Shown: positions 1 through 15,658, numbered from the stretch's first letter. The stretch: DNA of 64,000 bases from Neisseria mucosa (GCF_003044445.1 NZ_POWX01000012.1:18550-82549), one strand, 5' to 3'. Notes: generated from the letters alone by a model not told the origin. Translations and numbers: made by a program.

Positions 1-107
1 AAAATAGTAGTCAAAGCAGCAGTCAGAGTGGTTTTACCATGGTCAACGTGACCGATGGTGCCAACGTTTACGTGCGGTTTGCTACGTTCAAATTTTTCCT
101 TAGCCAT
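1..107 (-). CDS. tuf: Elongation factor Tu, copy A (5' part only, cut by window edge)
   Basis: Only the first 35 or so codons lie in the window; the gene runs off the left edge. The ATG is the complement of 105-107. The stretch matches the start of the full tuf gene at 15741-16925 with a single visible difference, in the second codon (GCT here, GCA there). It contains the G1 motif GHVDHGKT. It lies downstream of fusA on the same strand, the usual place for tufA in the str operon (rpsL-rpsG-fusA-tufA). EF-Tu delivers aminoacyl-tRNA to the ribosome as a GTPase. Confidence 0.95.
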   Translation of the reverse strand, partial: MAKEKFERSKPHVNVGTIGHVDHGKTTLTAALTTI

Positions 108-146
108 GAGCTAATTCCTTTACATTAAAGATCGATTAAAGAACAG

Positions 147-185
147 AGGTCGTCTGAAAAATCATTTCAGCCTTTCAGACGACCT
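147..185 (-). terminator. Inverted DUS pair between fusA and tuf
   Basis: Two AGGTCGTCTGAAA uptake sequences face each other across a 13-base spacer, so the RNA can fold into a strong hairpin. On the minus strand it sits between fusA and tufA. Neisserial DUS pairs often serve as intrinsic terminators; here it could only attenuate, since tufA normally belongs to this operon. Confidence 0.5.
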
Positions 186-196
186 ATTTTGCCTGA

Positions 197-2302
197 TTAG
201 CCTTTACGGGCTTCAGTTACAGCAGCAGCTACGTGGGCAGGAGCTTCAGAATATTTCTTGAACTCCATAGAGTAAGTAGCGCGACCTTGGGTTGCAGAAC
301 GCAGGTCGGTAGAATAACCGAACATTTCTGCCAGAGGTACTTCGGCGCGAACTTTCTTACCACCGATACCGTCATCATCCATACCCAATACAACGCCGCG
401 ACGACGGTTCAAGTCGCCCATTACATCACCCATGTATTCTTCAGGGGTTTCCACTTCAACTGCCATGATCGGCTCAAGCAGAGCAGGATTGGCTTTACGC
501 ATACCTTCTTTGAAGGCTTGAGAAGCTGCCAATTCGAACGCCAGTTGAGAGGAGTCAACGTCGTGTGAAGAACCGAAGATCAAACGTACGCGTACGTCAA
601 CCACAGGGTAGCCTGCAACGATACCGTTAGGCAGGGTATCGCGGATACCTTTATCGACAGACGGAATGAATTCGCGAGGAATCACACCACCTTTAATTTC
701 GTCAATAAATTCGTAGCCTGCACCACCCGGCTCCATAGGTTCCATTTTGATCACAACGTGACCGTATTGACCTTTACCACCGGATTGTTTAGCGTGTTTG
801 TATTCAGCTTCAACTTCTTTACGGATGGTTTCGCGGTAAGCCACTTGAGGCGCACCGATATTCGCTTCCACTCCGAATTCGCGTTTCATACGGTCAACAA
901 TAATTTCCAAGTGCAATTCGCCCATACCGGAAATAATGGTTTGACCGGACTCTTCATCCGTACGGACACGGAAAGAAGGGTCTTCTTTAGCCAGGCGATT
1001 CAGGGCAATACCCATTTTCTCTTGGTCGGCTTTGGTTTTCGGCTCAACGGCAATATGGATTACCGGCTCGGGGAATTCCATACGTTCCAAGATAATCGGT
1101 GCATTTTCTGCACACAGGGTTTCACCGGTAGTAACGTCTTTCAGACCGATGGCAGCTGCGATGTCGCCAGCGCGTACTTCTTCAATTTCAGTACGGTCTG
1201 CAGCAGTCATTTGTACCAAACGACCGATACGTTCGCGAGTACCTTTTACAGAGTTCAATACAGTATCACCGGATTTCACTACGCCAGAGTAAACGCGGAT
1301 GAAAGTCAGCTGACCAACGTATTTATCGTTCAACATTTTGAACGCCAATGCGGAGAATTTCTCTTCATCGCTGGCTTGACGGCTGTCGGCTTCTTCAGTG
1401 TTAGGATTAACACCTTGGACCGGAGGAATATCGGTAGGAGCAGGCAGCAATTCTACAACTGCATCCAACATACGTTGAACACCTTTGTTTTTAAATGCAG
1501 AACCACACAACATCGGTTGGATTTCGCCTGCCAGAGTACGTTGACGCAATGCGCCTACGATTTCTTCCTCAGTCAGCTCATCACCGCCCAAGTATTTATC
1601 CATCAATTCTTCGCTGGCTTCTGCTGCGGCTTCAATCATGTTTTGACGCCATTCTTCGGCAGTTTCAACCAATTCGGCAGGAATATCGCCATAGGTAAAG
1701 GTTGTACCTTTATCGGCTTCATTCCAAATGATAGATTTCATTTTCAACAGATCGACAACACCGGTAAAGCTATCTTCTGCACCAACCGGGATTACGATAG
1801 GTACAGGGTTTGCGCGCAAACGGGTTTTCATTTGCTCGACAACGCGGAAGAAGTTGGCACCTTGACGGTCCATTTTATTTACAAATGCCAAGCGTGGTAC
1901 TTGGTATTTGTTAGCTTGACGCCATACGGTTTCGGATTGAGGTTGAACACCACCCACCGCGCAGTAAACCATTACCGCACCATCCAATACACGCATAGAA
2001 CGCTCTACTTCTACGGTAAAGTCAACGTGTCCTGGGGTATCGATGATGTTGAAACGGTGTTCAGGGAATTGTTTCGCCATACCGGACCAGTAGGAAGTTA
2101 CGGCAGCAGAGGTAATGGTAATACCACGCTCTTGCTCTTGTTCCATGTAGTCGGTAGTAGCCGCGCCGTCATGTACTTCACCCAACTTGTGAGTCAAACC
2201 GGTATAGAACAAAATACGTTCTGTAGTAGTGGTTTTACCCGCGTCAATATGGGCGGAAATACCGATGTTGCGGTACAGGCTGATCGGGGTCTTACGAGCC
2301 AT
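197..2302 (-). CDS. fusA: Elongation factor G
   Basis: 701-residue translational GTPase that drives translocation of tRNA and mRNA on the ribosome, at the usual bacterial length. The G1 motif AHIDAGKT is at residues 17-24, G3 DTPGH at 88-92 and G4 NKMD at 142-145. Domains II to V follow, with the conserved GMGELHLEI segment in the middle of the protein. The ATG start directly follows the short rpsG-fusA gap. It is the third gene of the rpsL-rpsG-fusA-tufA operon on this strand. The family and function are certain; no lesion is visible. Confidence 0.98.
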   Translation of the reverse strand: MARKTPISLYRNIGISAHIDAGKTTTTERILFYTGLTHKLGEVHDGAATTDYMEQEQERGITITSAAVTSYWSGMAKQFPEHRFNIIDTPGHVDFTVEVERSMRVLDGAVMVYCAVGGVQPQSETVWRQANKYQVPRLAFVNKMDRQGANFFRVVEQMKTRLRANPVPIVIPVGAEDSFTGVVDLLKMKSIIWNEADKGTTFTYGDIPAELVETAEEWRQNMIEAAAEASEELMDKYLGGDELTEEEIVGALRQRTLAGEIQPMLCGSAFKNKGVQRMLDAVVELLPAPTDIPPVQGVNPNTEEADSRQASDEEKFSALAFKMLNDKYVGQLTFIRVYSGVVKSGDTVLNSVKGTRERIGRLVQMTAADRTEIEEVRAGDIAAAIGLKDVTTGETLCAENAPIILERMEFPEPVIHIAVEPKTKADQEKMGIALNRLAKEDPSFRVRTDEESGQTIISGMGELHLEIIVDRMKREFGVEANIGAPQVAYRETIRKEVEAEYKHAKQSGGKGQYGHVVIKMEPMEPGGAGYEFIDEIKGGVIPREFIPSVDKGIRDTLPNGIVAGYPVVDVRVRLIFGSSHDVDSSQLAFELAASQAFKEGMRKANPALLEPIMAVEVETPEEYMGDVMGDLNRRRGVVLGMDDDGIGGKKVRAEVPLAEMFGYSTDLRSATQGRATYSMEFKKYSEAPAHVAAAVTEARKG

Positions 2303-2320
2303 TTTATTAGCCTTTCAAAA

Positions 2321-2791
2321 TTAGAAACGGAAGTGAGAGAATGCTTTGTTGGCTTCAGCCATGCGGTGTACTTCTTCACGTTTTTTCAACGCACCGCCGC
2401 GACCTTCAGACGCATCAATCAATTCGCCTGCCAAACGCAGGTCCATGGATTTCTCACCACGTTTGCGGGCCGCATCGCGAACCCAGCGCATTGCAAGAGC
2501 CAGACGGCGTGAAGGACGAACCTCAACAGGAACTTGGTAGTTTGCACCACCTACACGGCGGCTTTTCACTTCCACGATAGGTTTGGCGTTTGCAATGGCT
2601 TCGTTGAATACTTCGATTGCTGCTTTGCCGGTTTTTTTCTCGATTTGCTCCAGCGCACCGTAAACGATACGTTCAGCAACGGATTTTTTACCGTCAATCA
2701 TCAATACGTTCATGAATTTAGTCAGCTCGACGCTGCCGAATTTAGGATCAGGCAACACATCGCGCTTGGGGACTTCTCTACGTCTTGGCAT
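2321..2791 (-). CDS. rpsG: 30S ribosomal protein S7
   Basis: The protein starts [12 protein letters not shown] and is 156 residues, the normal S7 length. The frame stays open 11 codons further upstream, but those codons match nothing in S7, so the ATG at the complement of 2789-2791 is chosen. S7 nucleates assembly of the 30S head and contacts tRNA in the E site. In E. coli it is the translational repressor of the str operon; whether that holds here is inference. It lies between rpsL and fusA, 18 bases from fusA. Confidence 0.97.
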   Translation of the reverse strand: MPRRREVPKRDVLPDPKFGSVELTKFMNVLMIDGKKSVAERIVYGALEQIEKKTGKAAIEVFNEAIANAKPIVEVKSRRVGGANYQVPVEVRPSRRLALAMRWVRDAARKRGEKSMDLRLAGELIDASEGRGGALKKREEVHRMAEANKAFSHFRF

Positions 2792-2908
2792 TTTAATTTC
2801 CTTTAATCTATTCAGTTGGGTCAATTCCCATGAATACCCAAAAGAGCATTCACTTACTCGGCCGTTGTTCAGCTTAGGCGGCCGACGTGCCTATTTAAGT
2901 CCCTGCAA

Positions 2909-3280
2909 TTATTTAGGACGCTTAGCACCGTATTTAGAACGGGCTTGTTTACGATCTTTAACACCTGCAGTATCCAAGGAACCGCGTACAGTGTGGTAAC
3001 GTACACCCGGCAAGTCTTTTACACGACCGCCGCGAATCAGTACGACACTGTGCTCTTGCAGGTTGTGACCTTCACCACCGATGTATGAAATGACTTCAAA
3101 ACCGTTGGTCAGGCGAACTTTACATACTTTACGCAATGCAGAGTTAGGTTTTTTAGGGGTAGTTGTGTATACACGGGTGCATACACCGCGTTTTTGCGGG
3201 CAAGCCTCCAGTGCAGGCACTTTGTTTACGTACACAGGCTTTTGACGGCCTTTGCGTACCAATTGGTTGATAGTTGGCAT
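2909..3280 (-). CDS. rpsL: 30S ribosomal protein S12
   Basis: 123-residue S12 starting [12 protein letters not shown], the decoding-centre protein of the 30S subunit. Lys43 (in TPKKPNS) and Lys88 (in GGRVKDLPG) are both the wild-type residues, so the common streptomycin-resistance substitutions are absent. The ATG at the complement of 3278-3280 is preferred over an in-frame ATG 16 codons upstream, because the family starts here. It is the first gene of the str operon and has its own promoter about 55 bases upstream. Confidence 0.98.
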   Translation of the reverse strand: MPTINQLVRKGRQKPVYVNKVPALEACPQKRGVCTRVYTTTPKKPNSALRKVCKVRLTNGFEVISYIGGEGHNLQEHSVVLIRGGRVKDLPGVRYHTVRGSLDTAGVKDRKQARSKYGAKRPK

Positions 3281-3306
3281 ATTTTCTCGTCCTGTTGAGT
3301 TAAATA

Positions 3307-3329
3307 CTTGCCGACACCATGTCGGCAAG
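3307..3329 (-). promoter_or_regulatory. Perfect hairpin at the 5' end of the rpsL transcript
   Basis: A 10-base stem with a 3-base loop (CTTGCCGACA / TGTCGGCAAG). It begins about seven bases after the -10 box, so it would lie at or very near the 5' end of the str mRNA. It has no T-run and is not a terminator. It could protect the 5' end, act in translational feedback, or be a DNA operator. Function is inferred. Confidence 0.45.
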
Positions 3330-3335
3330 AGTGGA

Positions 3336-3365
3336 ATTATATTTTTATTGCAAGAGTTTAGTCAA
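3336..3365 (-). promoter_or_regulatory. Sigma-70 promoter of the rpsL operon
   Basis: On the minus strand, TTGACT (complement of 3360-3365) and a perfect TATAAT (complement of 3336-3341) are separated by 18 bases. They lie about 55 bases upstream of the rpsL ATG. This is one of the best promoter matches in the window and makes the str genes at least partly independent of rpoBC. Confidence 0.75.
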
Positions 3366-3421
3366 GCAAACAGCGGATAAAAGTTGGTATTTTGTATTTA
3401 CTAAGAACTATTTAGCAACTG

Positions 3422-3480
3422 AGGTCGTCTGAAATGGATAAAGAGTTCTCAAACTCTGCGCTCCCTATTTCAGACGACCT
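3422..3480. repeat. Inverted DUS pair with long spacer, rpoC-rpsL gap
   Basis: AGGTCGTCTGAAA and its reverse complement lie 33 bases apart between the rpoC terminator and the rpsL promoter. They are sites for DNA uptake; the long loop makes terminator function weak. Confidence 0.6.
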
Positions 3481-3576
3481 TTATCAAAAATAAGTCGGTT
3501 TGCAACTCTTTAAGGGCCCCCTTCCTCCCGTACTTTTCACGACAACCTTGGCAAGCCACACGGGTCATCTGAAAAA

Positions 3577-3609
3577 GAAAACCGCAAGCTGTGTTGGCTT
3601 GCGGTTTTC
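3577..3609 (-). terminator. Intrinsic terminator after rpoC
   Basis: A 13-base stem (GAAAACCGCAAGC and its complement) with a 7-base loop, followed on the minus strand by a T-rich run. It starts about 20 bases after the rpoC stop and is not DUS-based. It separates rpoBC transcription from the str operon. Confidence 0.8.
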
Positions 3610-3631
3610 TTTCAAACAAATATCCTACGGA

Positions 3632-7807
<4,176 letters not shown>

Positions 7808-7930
7808 TTTTGCTCCTTGAAGGAAGTATTTTTACCGCGTGGCGGATTTTCGATATTAGAAACGGTACGTTGCGGTTTCAGACGACCTGATATGTTCAGA
7901 TTCCGATTCATTCTTAATTCTGCAACCGCT

Positions 7931-7962
7931 TTTTCAGACGACCTAGAGAGGTCGTCTGAAAA
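7931..7962 (-). repeat. Inverted DUS pair between rpoB and rpoC
   Basis: Two DUS copies face each other with only four bases between them, giving a 14-base stem. There is no strong T-run on the minus strand, and the two genes must be co-expressed. It may act as a weak attenuator, or only as an uptake site. A single further DUS lies at 7877-7888. Confidence 0.55.
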
Positions 7963-7969
7963 TTTCTGT

Positions 7970-10900
7970 TTAGTAACGTTCCAAATCGATATCCAAGCCC
8001 AGTGAGCGAATCTCTTTAACCAATACGTTGAAGGACTCAGGCATACCGGCATCGATTTTGTGTTCGCCTTTGACAATGTTCTCGTACATTTTGGTACGGC
8101 CTGTTACGTCGTCGGACTTCACGGTCAACATCTCTTGCAGTGTGTAGGCTGCGCCGTATGCTTCCAGCGCCCAAACCTCCATCTCACCGAAACGTTGGCC
8201 ACCGAACTGAGCCTTACCGCCCAGAGGCTGTTGAGTAACCAGACTGTACGGACCGGTAGAACGCGCGTGCATTTTTTCATCAACCAAGTGGTGCAGTTTC
8301 AGATAGTGCATCACACCTACTGTTACCTTGCGGTCAAACGGTTCGCCAGAGCGTCCGTCATACAGCGTGATTTGGGTTTTGCTGTCGTTAAAGCCCAGTT
8401 TTTCGACTTCAGGATCATCGCTCGGATAAGCCAAGTTCAGCATTTCGCGGATTTCGGATTCTTTCGCACCGTCAAACACCGGCGATGCAAAAGATGCGCC
8501 TTTACGCAGGTTGGAAGCCAGTTCGATGATTTCTTCATCAGTCAGGGCATCCAAATCTTCTTTCTTACCGCTGCCGTTGTAGAGTTTGTTCAAGAACTCG
8601 CGCAGCTCGCTGGCTTTGCGTTGCTCTTTCAGCATACGGTCGATACGTTCGCCGATACCTTTTGCCGCCCACCCCAAGTGAACTTCCAAAATCTGACCGA
8701 TGTTCATACGGGAAGGTACGCCCAACGGGTTCAGTACGATGTCCACAGGACGACCGTCCGCCATGTACGGCATGTCTTCCACAGGCAGAATGCGAGATAC
8801 CACACCTTTGTTACCGTGGCGGCCTGCCATTTTGTCACCGGCTTGCAGACGGCGTTTGATGGCGATAAAGACTTTCACCATTTTTTGTACGCCAGGCTGC
8901 AATTCGTCGCCTTGAGTCAGTTTTTTCTTCTTGATTTCGTACAACTCGTCCGCTTCTTCGCGTTTTTGTTGCAGACTCAATTTAATCAGTTCTAATTGTT
9001 TGGCCAGGTCTTCATCAGACAAACGGATATCGAACCAATCGTGTTTGCTAGGCAGACCCGCCAGATATTCTGTCGAAATTTCGCTGCCTTTGGCCAGCTT
9101 CATCGGACCGCCATTGGCTTTTTGGCCGACAATCATACGCTCAATACGGTCGAATGCGTCGTTATCAAAAATACGCAACTGGTCGCCCAAGTCTTGACGG
9201 TAACGTTTCAGCTCGGAATCAATAATGGATTGGGCACGTTTGTCGCGTTGGATGCCTTCACGGGTAAAGACTTGAACGTCGATAACCGTACCGCTCATAC
9301 CAGTAGGCATACGCAAAGAGGTGTCTTTTACGTCGGATGCTTTTTCGCCGAAGATGGCGCGCAACAGTTTTTCTTCCGGAGTCAGTTGGGTTTCGCCTTT
9401 AGGCGTTACTTTACCTACCAACACATCGCCTGCTTCGACTTCCGCACCGATGTAAACGATACCTGATTCGTCCAAACGGTTTTGCATACGCTCGGACAAG
9501 TTCGGAATATCGCGGGTAATATCTTCCGCACCCAGCTTGGTATCGCGGGCAACGACATTCAATTCCTCAATGTGAATCGAAGTATAGCGGTCGTCCGCAG
9601 CTACTTTTTCGGAAATCAGAATCGAGTCTTCATAGTTATAACCGTTCCATGGCATGAAGGCGATGGTCATGTTTTGACCCAAGGCCAATTCGCCCAAATC
9701 AGTGGATGCACCGTCAGCAATCAAATCGCCGCGTTGCAAAACATCGCCAGCTTTGACCGCAGGACGTTGGTTGATATTGGTAGATTGGTTAGAACGGGTG
9801 AATTTCACCAAGTTGTAAATATCGACACCTACTTCACCGGCAGTCGCTTCATCGTCATGAACACGAATCACAACACGGTTGGCATCGACATACTCAACCA
9901 CACCGCCGCGACGGGCAACGATTGCAGTAGCAGAGTCAACGGCAACTGAACGCTCAATACCGGTACCAACCATCGGTTTTTCAGGACGCAGGCACGGTAC
10001 GGCCTGACGTTGCATGTTGGCACCCATCAATGCACGGTTCGCATCATCGTGCTCCAAGAACGGAATCAGGGATGCCGCTACGGATACCACTTGACCGGTT
10101 GCCACGTCCATATATTGCACACGGTCAGGCGTTGCCATAATGGTTTCGCCTTTTTCACGACAAGTTACCAGGTCACCAATCAAATTACCGTCTTTGTCCA
10201 AATCAGCATTCGCCTGAGCAATCACATAGCGGCCTTCTTCAATGGCAGACAAGTAATCGATTTCCTCAGTTACTTTGCCGTCGATAACGCGGCGGTAAGG
10301 AGTTTCCAAGAAACCATAATCATTGGTACGCGCATAAACGGACAATGAGTTAATCAAACCGATGTTCGGACCTTCAGGCGTTTCAATCGGACATACGCGG
10401 CCATAGTGGGTCGGATGCACGTCTCGCACCTCGAAACCGGCACGTTCACGAGTCAAACCACCCGGGCCTAACGCAGATACACGGCGTTTATGGGTTACTT
10501 CAGACAAGGGGTTAGTCTGATCCATAAACTGACTCAATTGGCTTGAGCCGAAGAATTCTTTGATGGCAGCAGAAACAGGTTTCGCATTAATCAAATCATG
10601 CGGCATTAAGTTTTCTGATTCTGCCTGATTCAAGCGTTCTTTTACGGCACGTTCCACACGAGCCAAACCACTGCGGAATTGATTTTCAGTCAACTCACCT
10701 ACCGAACGCACACGACGGTTGCCCAAGTGGTCAATATCGTCCACTTCGCCATGACCGTTACGCAATTCAACCAAAGTAGCAATTGAGGCAACAATATCTT
10801 CGACGCTCAGAACATAACCGCCTTTTTCGGCAGCACCTGCGAAAGTTTCGTTCAACAAACGGCCATACCAAGACTGCTGTTGTACTTCAGACAATTTTTG

Positions 10901-12148
10901 CTCATAAGTACGCGTATTGAATTTCATACGGCCTACGCGAGACAAATCGTAGCTGTCCTCACTGAAGAACAAGCGGTTAAACAATTGCTCGACAGCTTCC
11001 TCGGTAGGCGGCTCGCCCGGGCGCATCATGCGGTAAATCGCAACACGCGCTGCTTGCTGATCAGCAGTCTCATCAGTGCGCAGAGTATTGGAAATATAGC
11101 CACCCTGATCCAATTCATTAATGTAAAGCGTAGTAAGCTGTTTTACACCATGGATATCAAATTTTGCCAACAACTCTTCAGTGATTTCATCGTTGGCCAC
11201 AGCCAATACTTCACCCGTTTCAGGATCAATCAAATCCGCGGCCAAAGCTTTGCCAATCAAGCTTTCCGGCTCCACATCCAAACGGGTTAATCCCGCATTG
11301 CTAATATCACGGACATTTTTTGCGGTAATGCGTTTACCTTTAGCAACCAATACGTTGCCCTCTTTATCCAAGATATCAACTTTGGCAGTTTCACCTTTCA
11401 GACGACCTACAACCAAATCGGTTTGAACACCATTTTCAGACAGATAGAACGTTTCTTTATCGTAGAAAATATCCAAGATCTGCTCATTGTTGTAGCCCAA
11501 AGCCTTCAACAAAATCGTAACCGGCATTTTACGGCGACGGTCGATGCGGAAATACAGCAAATCTTTCGGGTCAAATTCGAAATCCAACCACGAACCACGG
11601 TAAGGAATGATTCGGGCAGAGAACAATAATTTACCGGAGGAATGGGTTTTACCACGGTCATGCTCAAAGAACACACCGGGAGAACGATGCAACTGAGAAA
11701 CAATCACACGCTCGGTACCATTAATGACAAACGAACCGCTTGGAGTCATCAATGGGATTTCGCCCATGTATACTTCATTTTCACGAACTTCTTTGACTGT
11801 CGGTTTAGACGCTTCCTTGTCTAAAATAACCAATCGGATACGCGCGCGCAGGGGGGCGGCATAAGTGATTCCTCGCAATTGACATTCAGGAATATCGAAC
11901 AAAGGCTCACCCAACGTGTAATGCACAAACTCCAGACGCGCATAACCGTTGTGGCTTACGATAGGGAAAATAGAATTAAATGCAGCCTGCAGACCATCGT
12001 CAGTGCGCTGATCAAAAGCATTTTCTAATTGCAGAAATTTCGCATAAGAATCAATTTGTGTTGCCAACAAAAAGGGAACGTCCAATACGTTCTCTCGTTT
12101 TGCAAAACTCTTACGGATACGTTTTTTCTCGGTAAACGAATAGTTCAT
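7970..12148 (-). CDS. rpoB: RNA polymerase subunit beta
   Basis: 1392 residues when started at [12 protein letters not shown] (ATG at the complement of 12146-12148); an in-frame extension of six codons is ignored. The rifampicin-binding cluster ([20 protein letters not shown] and the next residues) reads as wild type at the usual Ser, Asp and His positions, predicting rifampicin susceptibility. It forms the catalytic core with beta'. The gap to rplL contains an attenuator-like hairpin, as in other bacteria where rpoBC expression is set below that of rplJL. Confidence 0.98.
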   Translation of the reverse strand: MNYSFTEKKRIRKSFAKRENVLDVPFLLATQIDSYAKFLQLENAFDQRTDDGLQAAFNSIFPIVSHNGYARLEFVHYTLGEPLFDIPECQLRGITYAAPLRARIRLVILDKEASKPTVKEVRENEVYMGEIPLMTPSGSFVINGTERVIVSQLHRSPGVFFEHDRGKTHSSGKLLFSARIIPYRGSWLDFEFDPKDLLYFRIDRRRKMPVTILLKALGYNNEQILDIFYDKETFYLSENGVQTDLVVGRLKGETAKVDILDKEGNVLVAKGKRITAKNVRDISNAGLTRLDVEPESLIGKALAADLIDPETGEVLAVANDEITEELLAKFDIHGVKQLTTLYINELDQGGYISNTLRTDETADQQAARVAIYRMMRPGEPPTEEAVEQLFNRLFFSEDSYDLSRVGRMKFNTRTYEQKLSEVQQQSWYGRLLNETFAGAAEKGGYVLSVEDIVASIATLVELRNGHGEVDDIDHLGNRRVRSVGELTENQFRSGLARVERAVKERLNQAESENLMPHDLINAKPVSAAIKEFFGSSQLSQFMDQTNPLSEVTHKRRVSALGPGGLTRERAGFEVRDVHPTHYGRVCPIETPEGPNIGLINSLSVYARTNDYGFLETPYRRVIDGKVTEEIDYLSAIEEGRYVIAQANADLDKDGNLIGDLVTCREKGETIMATPDRVQYMDVATGQVVSVAASLIPFLEHDDANRALMGANMQRQAVPCLRPEKPMVGTGIERSVAVDSATAIVARRGGVVEYVDANRVVIRVHDDEATAGEVGVDIYNLVKFTRSNQSTNINQRPAVKAGDVLQRGDLIADGASTDLGELALGQNMTIAFMPWNGYNYEDSILISEKVAADDRYTSIHIEELNVVARDTKLGAEDITRDIPNLSERMQNRLDESGIVYIGAEVEAGDVLVGKVTPKGETQLTPEEKLLRAIFGEKASDVKDTSLRMPTGMSGTVIDVQVFTREGIQRDKRAQSIIDSELKRYRQDLGDQLRIFDNDAFDRIERMIVGQKANGGPMKLAKGSEISTEYLAGLPSKHDWFDIRLSDEDLAKQLELIKLSLQQKREEADELYEIKKKKLTQGDELQPGVQKMVKVFIAIKRRLQAGDKMAGRHGNKGVVSRILPVEDMPYMADGRPVDIVLNPLGVPSRMNIGQILEVHLGWAAKGIGERIDRMLKEQRKASELREFLNKLYNGSGKKEDLDALTDEEIIELASNLRKGASFASPVFDGAKESEIREMLNLAYPSDDPEVEKLGFNDSKTQITLYDGRSGEPFDRKVTVGVMHYLKLHHLVDEKMHARSTGPYSLVTQQPLGGKAQFGGQRFGEMEVWALEAYGAAYTLQEMLTVKSDDVTGRTKMYENIVKGEHKIDAGMPESFNVLVKEIRSLGLDIDLERY

Positions 12149-12296
12149 ATACACTCCGAAAAGCAATTTTAAAGAAAGAGGTCGTCTGAAATAACGCCAA
12201 TTGTTTGTGTGTTATTTACATTTATTTAAACTTAACTAGCGAATAAATTGCAAATAAATGTAAATAACCTATTAACCTAATAACAACAAGCAAAAT

Positions 12297-12322
12297 AAGG
12301 CTGGCAGAAAACTGCCAGCCTT
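12297..12322 (-). terminator. Attenuator hairpin between rplL and rpoB
   Basis: A perfect 11-base stem (AAGGCTGGCAG) with a four-base loop, followed by ATTTTG on the minus strand, 17 bases after the rplL stop. The short T-run fits partial termination, which lowers rpoBC expression relative to L7/L12. Confidence 0.75.
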
Positions 12323-12338
12323 CACAGGAAGCATCAAA

Positions 12339-12710
12339 TTATTTGATTTCGACTTTAGCGCCGGCTTCTTCCAATTGTTTTTGGATGTCTTCAGCTTCAG
12401 CTTTAGAAACACCTTCTTTAAGAGTTTTAGGTGCACCATCAACGATGTCTTTAGCTTCTTTCAGACCCAGACCAGTAATTGCGCGAACTACTTTAATCAC
12501 GCCAACTTTTTGGTCACCGGCAGAAGCTAATACTACGTCAAATTCAGTTTTTTCTTCAGCAGCAGCTGCACCACCACCTGCAGGACCTGCAACTGCAACT
12601 GCAGCAGCAGAAACACCGAATTTTTCTTCAAAAGCTTTAACCAAGTCGTTCAATTCCATTACGGTCAAAGAACCAACTGCTTCCAAAATGTCTTCTTTAG
12701 TAATAGCCAT
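12339..12710 (-). CDS. rplL: 50S ribosomal protein L7/L12
   Basis: 123 residues. It has an N-terminal dimerisation helix region, an Ala/Gly-rich hinge near residues 38-52, and a C-terminal domain with the conserved KVGVIKVVR and GLGLKEAKD segments that recruits translation factors. It follows rplJ by 58 bases and is the last gene before the attenuator hairpin. L7/L12 forms the ribosomal stalk with L10. Confidence 0.98.
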   Translation of the reverse strand: MAITKEDILEAVGSLTVMELNDLVKAFEEKFGVSAAAVAVAGPAGGGAAAAEEKTEFDVVLASAGDQKVGVIKVVRAITGLGLKEAKDIVDGAPKTLKEGVSKAEAEDIQKQLEEAGAKVEIK

Positions 12711-12768
12711 GCTATTTATACTCCAAATATTGTATTAAAAAATAATTGATTAACAGAAACAAAATTGA

Positions 12769-13269
12769 TTAAGCGGCCTCTTCGCCTGCTTTTTTCTCTG
12801 CCAAAGCAGCCAAACCGCGTGCAAAGCCTGATACAGGAGCTTGCATAACGAACAACAGTTTGGACAACAGCTCTTCGCGGCTCGGAATAGAAGCCAACTC
12901 AGCAACCTGAGCAGCATTCATCACTTCACCATTGTAAGAACCGGCTTTAACTACAATTTTGTCATCTTTTTTCGCGAATTGGTGCAGCACTTTAGCAGCA
13001 GCAACAGCATCTTCAGAAGCAGCATAAACCAACGGACCAACCATTTGATCAGCCAAAGCTGCGAATGAAGTACCTTCTACTGCACGACGAGCCAATGTGT
13101 TTTTCAGAACGCGCAAGTAAACGCCTTCTTTACGCGCATTAGCGCGAAGCTCTGTCATACTGGAAACACTGATACCGCGATATTCAGCAACCACAAGAGT
13201 CTGAGCGTTAGCAATTGCTGCGCTGATTTCCTCTACGGCTACTTTCTTGGTTTCAATATTGAGACTCAA
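12769..13269 (-). CDS. rplJ: 50S ribosomal protein L10 (TTG start)
   Basis: 166 residues; L10 anchors L7/L12 dimers to the ribosome. The start codon is TTG (complement of 13267-13269), preceded by a strong GGGAGG Shine-Dalgarno. No ATG or GTG lies nearby that would keep the conserved N-terminus [13 protein letters not shown] rare start codon beside a strong ribosome-binding site fits a gene under translational control by its own product. A structured leader precedes it. Confidence 0.96.
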   Translation of the reverse strand: MSLNIETKKVAVEEISAAIANAQTLVVAEYRGISVSSMTELRANARKEGVYLRVLKNTLARRAVEGTSFAALADQMVGPLVYAASEDAVAAAKVLHQFAKKDDKIVVKAGSYNGEVMNAAQVAELASIPSREELLSKLLFVMQAPVSGFARGLAALAEKKAGEEAA

Positions 13270-13274
13270 GGTCT

Positions 13275-13456
13275 ACCTCCCACTGTTTATAAACAGGATA
13301 CCGGAATGATATCCCACCAGCGCGGTAACCTAAAAAGACATCTTGCAAACAATCTTGCAATGTGTTTCAGGACTACCGTCTGCGTAGGGCAGTTACGATT
13401 AAATCTTGCGATCCCTACGGTCTTGGACATCTACTTAATTCTAAGTAGCCCAAATT
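13275..13456 (-). promoter_or_regulatory. Probable L10 leader (autoregulatory mRNA leader)
   Basis: About 180 untranslated bases between the rplA hairpin and the rplJ start. They contain several self-complementary stretches, including CCGTAGGG with CCCTACG and GGATATCATTCCGGTATCC. In E. coli and relatives, the L10-L12 complex binds such a leader and represses rplJL translation. The assignment rests on position and foldability, not on a covariance search. Confidence 0.5.
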
Positions 13457-13482
13457 CAAGCAACTCAAAATAGAGTTGCTTG
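13457..13482 (-). terminator. Hairpin after rplA
   Basis: A 10-base stem (CAAGCAACTC / GAGTTGCTTG) around a six-base loop, 14 bases after the rplA stop, followed by AATTTGGG. It probably causes partial termination or forms the 3' end of a processed rplKA transcript. Confidence 0.55.
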
Positions 13483-13495
13483 AAAATTTCTTAGA

Positions 13496-14191
13496 TTAGT
13501 TATTCACGCTTGACGTATCAACGCGAACACCTAAACCCATAGTGCTGGATACAGCAACTTTTTTCAGGTACTGACCTTTAGCAGCAGCGGGTTTAGCTTT
13601 AACGATAGCGTCCAGCAATGCATCAAAGTTCTCTTTCAAATCAGCTTCAGCGAACGAAGCACGACCGATAGTTGCATGAACGATACCAGCTTTATCTGTA
13701 CGGTATTGCACTTGACCTGCTTTTGCATTTTTAACTGCTTCAGCCACATTAGGAGTAACAGTGCCCACTTTAGGGTTTGGCATCAAACCACGCGGACCCA
13801 AGATAGTACCCAACTGACCAACAATGCGCATTGCATCAGGAGAAGCAATAACGACATCAAAGTTCAGGTTACCTGCTTTGATCTCAGCTGCCAAATCTTC
13901 AAAGCCAACAACATCAGCACCAGCTTCTTTAGCGGCATCAGCATTTGCACCTTGAGTAAATACTGCTACGCGAGTTGTTTTACCAGTACCTTTAGGCAGA
14001 ACAACTGAACCACGGATAACTTGGTCAGATTTACGCGGATCAACACCTAAGTTGAAAGATACGTCAACAGACTCGTCAAATTTAGCAGTCGCTGCTTTTT
14101 TGACCAAAGCAATTGCTTCATCAATTGCATATAATTTATTGGCTTCAACAGAAGAGCGCAAAGCTTTCAAGCGTTTAGATACTTTAGCCAT
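13496..14191 (-). CDS. rplA: 50S ribosomal protein L1
   Basis: 231 residues with the L1 signature region ([15 protein letters not shown]). L1 forms the mobile L1 stalk that helps release E-site tRNA, and in E. coli it represses the L11 operon. Its ATG overlaps the rplK stop by one base, so the two are translationally coupled. Confidence 0.98.
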   Translation of the reverse strand: MAKVSKRLKALRSSVEANKLYAIDEAIALVKKAATAKFDESVDVSFNLGVDPRKSDQVIRGSVVLPKGTGKTTRVAVFTQGANADAAKEAGADVVGFEDLAAEIKAGNLNFDVVIASPDAMRIVGQLGTILGPRGLMPNPKVGTVTPNVAEAVKNAKAGQVQYRTDKAGIVHATIGRASFAEADLKENFDALLDAIVKAKPAAAKGQYLKKVAVSSTMGLGVRVDTSSVNN

Positions 14192-14625
14192 TATACAACA
14201 CCCTCCACATCCAAGCCCATTGAGCGAGCAGAACCAGCAATAGTGCGAACAGCAGCATCCAAATCAGCTGCAGTCAAATCGGGTTCTTTAGTTTTAGCAA
14301 TTTCTTCCAACTGAGCACGGGTCAATTTACCCACTTTATTTGTCAGAGGATTAGAACTACCTTTTTGCAGACCAGCAGCTTTTTTCAACAGAATAGAAGC
14401 CGGAGGAGTTTTCATCACAAAAGTGAATGATTTATCCGCAAATGCAGTAATGACAACTGGAATCGGCAAACCAGGCTCCATGCCTTGAGTTGCAGCATTA
14501 AATGCTTTACAGAATTCCATAATATTCAGACCACGTTGACCCAAAGCAGGACCAACTGGGGGAGATGGATTGGCTTTACCTGCAGGAATTTGCAGTTTGA
14601 TGTAGCCGATAATTTTCTTTGCCAC
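14191..14625 (-). CDS. rplK: 50S ribosomal protein L11 (GTG start)
   Basis: 144 residues starting [20 protein letters not shown], the full L11 length. The start codon is GTG (complement of 14623-14625). L11 forms the GTPase-associated centre with 23S rRNA and is needed for RelA activation. It is followed by rplA with a one-base overlap and preceded by nusG. Confidence 0.97.
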
Positions 14626-14730
14626 TTATAGGACTCCTAAAAACGGGTATAGCGCGGAACCATTTCCGCTTCCCAAAAAGAATTCAATATTATATTTGTT
14701 TAGAGATTTTTTTTCAAGAGATTTAAAAAC

Positions 14731-15264
14731 TTAAATCTTTTCCACTTGACCAAACTCTAGCTCAACCGGGGTTTCACGACCAAAAATCTGAACAGAAACT
14801 CTCAATTTATTACGCTCATAATTTACTTCATCTACAATACCATTGAAGTCAGCAAAAGGCCCTTCGTTCACACGAACTTGCTGTCCAACTTCAAATTCAA
14901 CCTTAGGTTTAGGCTTCTCAACTCCAGAACGAACCTGTTGCAAGATTGCATCAGCTTCTCTTTGAGAAATCGGAGTAGGCTTATTTGCCGTACCACCAAT
15001 AAAACCTGAAACACGGGGGGTGCTTTTCACCAAATGCCATGAGTCATCAGTCATTTCCATTTCGACCAAGACATAGCCTGGATAAAACTTACGCTCACTA
15101 ATGGTTTTTCGACCATTTTTAATATCGACCACTTCTTCAACAGGAACAAGGATCTGACCGAAATAACCTTCCATACCTTCGCGAGCAATGCGCTCTTTTA
15201 ATGTCTTTTGGACATTTTTCTCAAAGCCGGAATAAGCCTGCACAACATACCAACGTTTTGACAT
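14731..15264 (-). CDS. nusG: Transcription termination/antitermination factor NusG
   Basis: 177 residues. It has an N-terminal NGN domain starting [17 protein letters not shown] and a C-terminal KOW domain ([18 protein letters not shown]). NusG binds RNA polymerase, suppresses pausing, and links it to Rho or to ribosomal protein S10. It starts two bases after the secE stop, so secE-nusG form an operon. Confidence 0.97.
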   Translation of the reverse strand: MSKRWYVVQAYSGFEKNVQKTLKERIAREGMEGYFGQILVPVEEVVDIKNGRKTISERKFYPGYVLVEMEMTDDSWHLVKSTPRVSGFIGGTANKPTPISQREADAILQQVRSGVEKPKPKVEFEVGQQVRVNEGPFADFNGIVDEVNYERNKLRVSVQIFGRETPVELEFGQVEKI

Positions 15265-15266
15265 TT

Positions 15267-15539
15267 TTACCCCCTCTTCAACAACACATCAAAAAACAGC
15301 CATGAAATAGCACTGTCTGCCGCATAAATAAATACTGCCAAGATTGAAACAAATATGACAACGAAAATCGTCATCTTAACTGCATCATCTCGCGCAGGCC
15401 AAACAACTTTTTTAAACTCAGACCATGAGTTTCTAAAATAGGAAAGCAGCCCTTCTCGCTTAGGTGGCGTAGAATGATTGCCGGACGTTACAAGCTGACC
15501 CGACTTTTCTGCTTTATGTTCAGATGTATGTTCAGTCAT
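15267..15539 (-). CDS. secE: Preprotein translocase subunit SecE
   Basis: 90 residues. A charged N-terminal stretch is followed by the conserved amphipathic segment ([16 protein letters not shown]) and one C-terminal transmembrane helix at about residues 55-85. It is the short one-helix SecE typical of most bacteria rather than the three-helix E. coli form. It stabilises SecY in the inner-membrane channel. It precedes nusG, as is nearly universal. Confidence 0.96.
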   Translation of the reverse strand: MTEHTSEHKAEKSGQLVTSGNHSTPPKREGLLSYFRNSWSEFKKVVWPARDDAVKMTIFVVIFVSILAVFIYAADSAISWLFFDVLLKRG

Positions 15540-15626
15540 CTTTACTCACTTACCACAGCATCAAAGTCGCACTACCTCACTCATGCAATGGTTTAAATTA
15601 ATTACTAAAAAAGAAATGCAAAAAAA

Positions 15627-15649
15627 TTAACCGGCACAGGGCCGGTTAA
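15627..15649 (-). terminator. Intrinsic terminator after tRNA-Trp
   Basis: A 9-base stem (TTAACCGGC / GCCGGTTAA) with a 5-base loop and a run of seven Ts on the minus strand, just downstream of tRNA-Trp. It ends the tRNA-tuf-tRNA-Trp transcript before secE. Confidence 0.8.
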
Positions 15650-15658
15650 TTTTTTATT

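Noticed and set aside
758..2512. Long plus-strand open frame opposite fusA and rpsG
   Set aside because: It lies entirely on the complement of conserved genes and has no family resemblance; a shadow of their codon bias.
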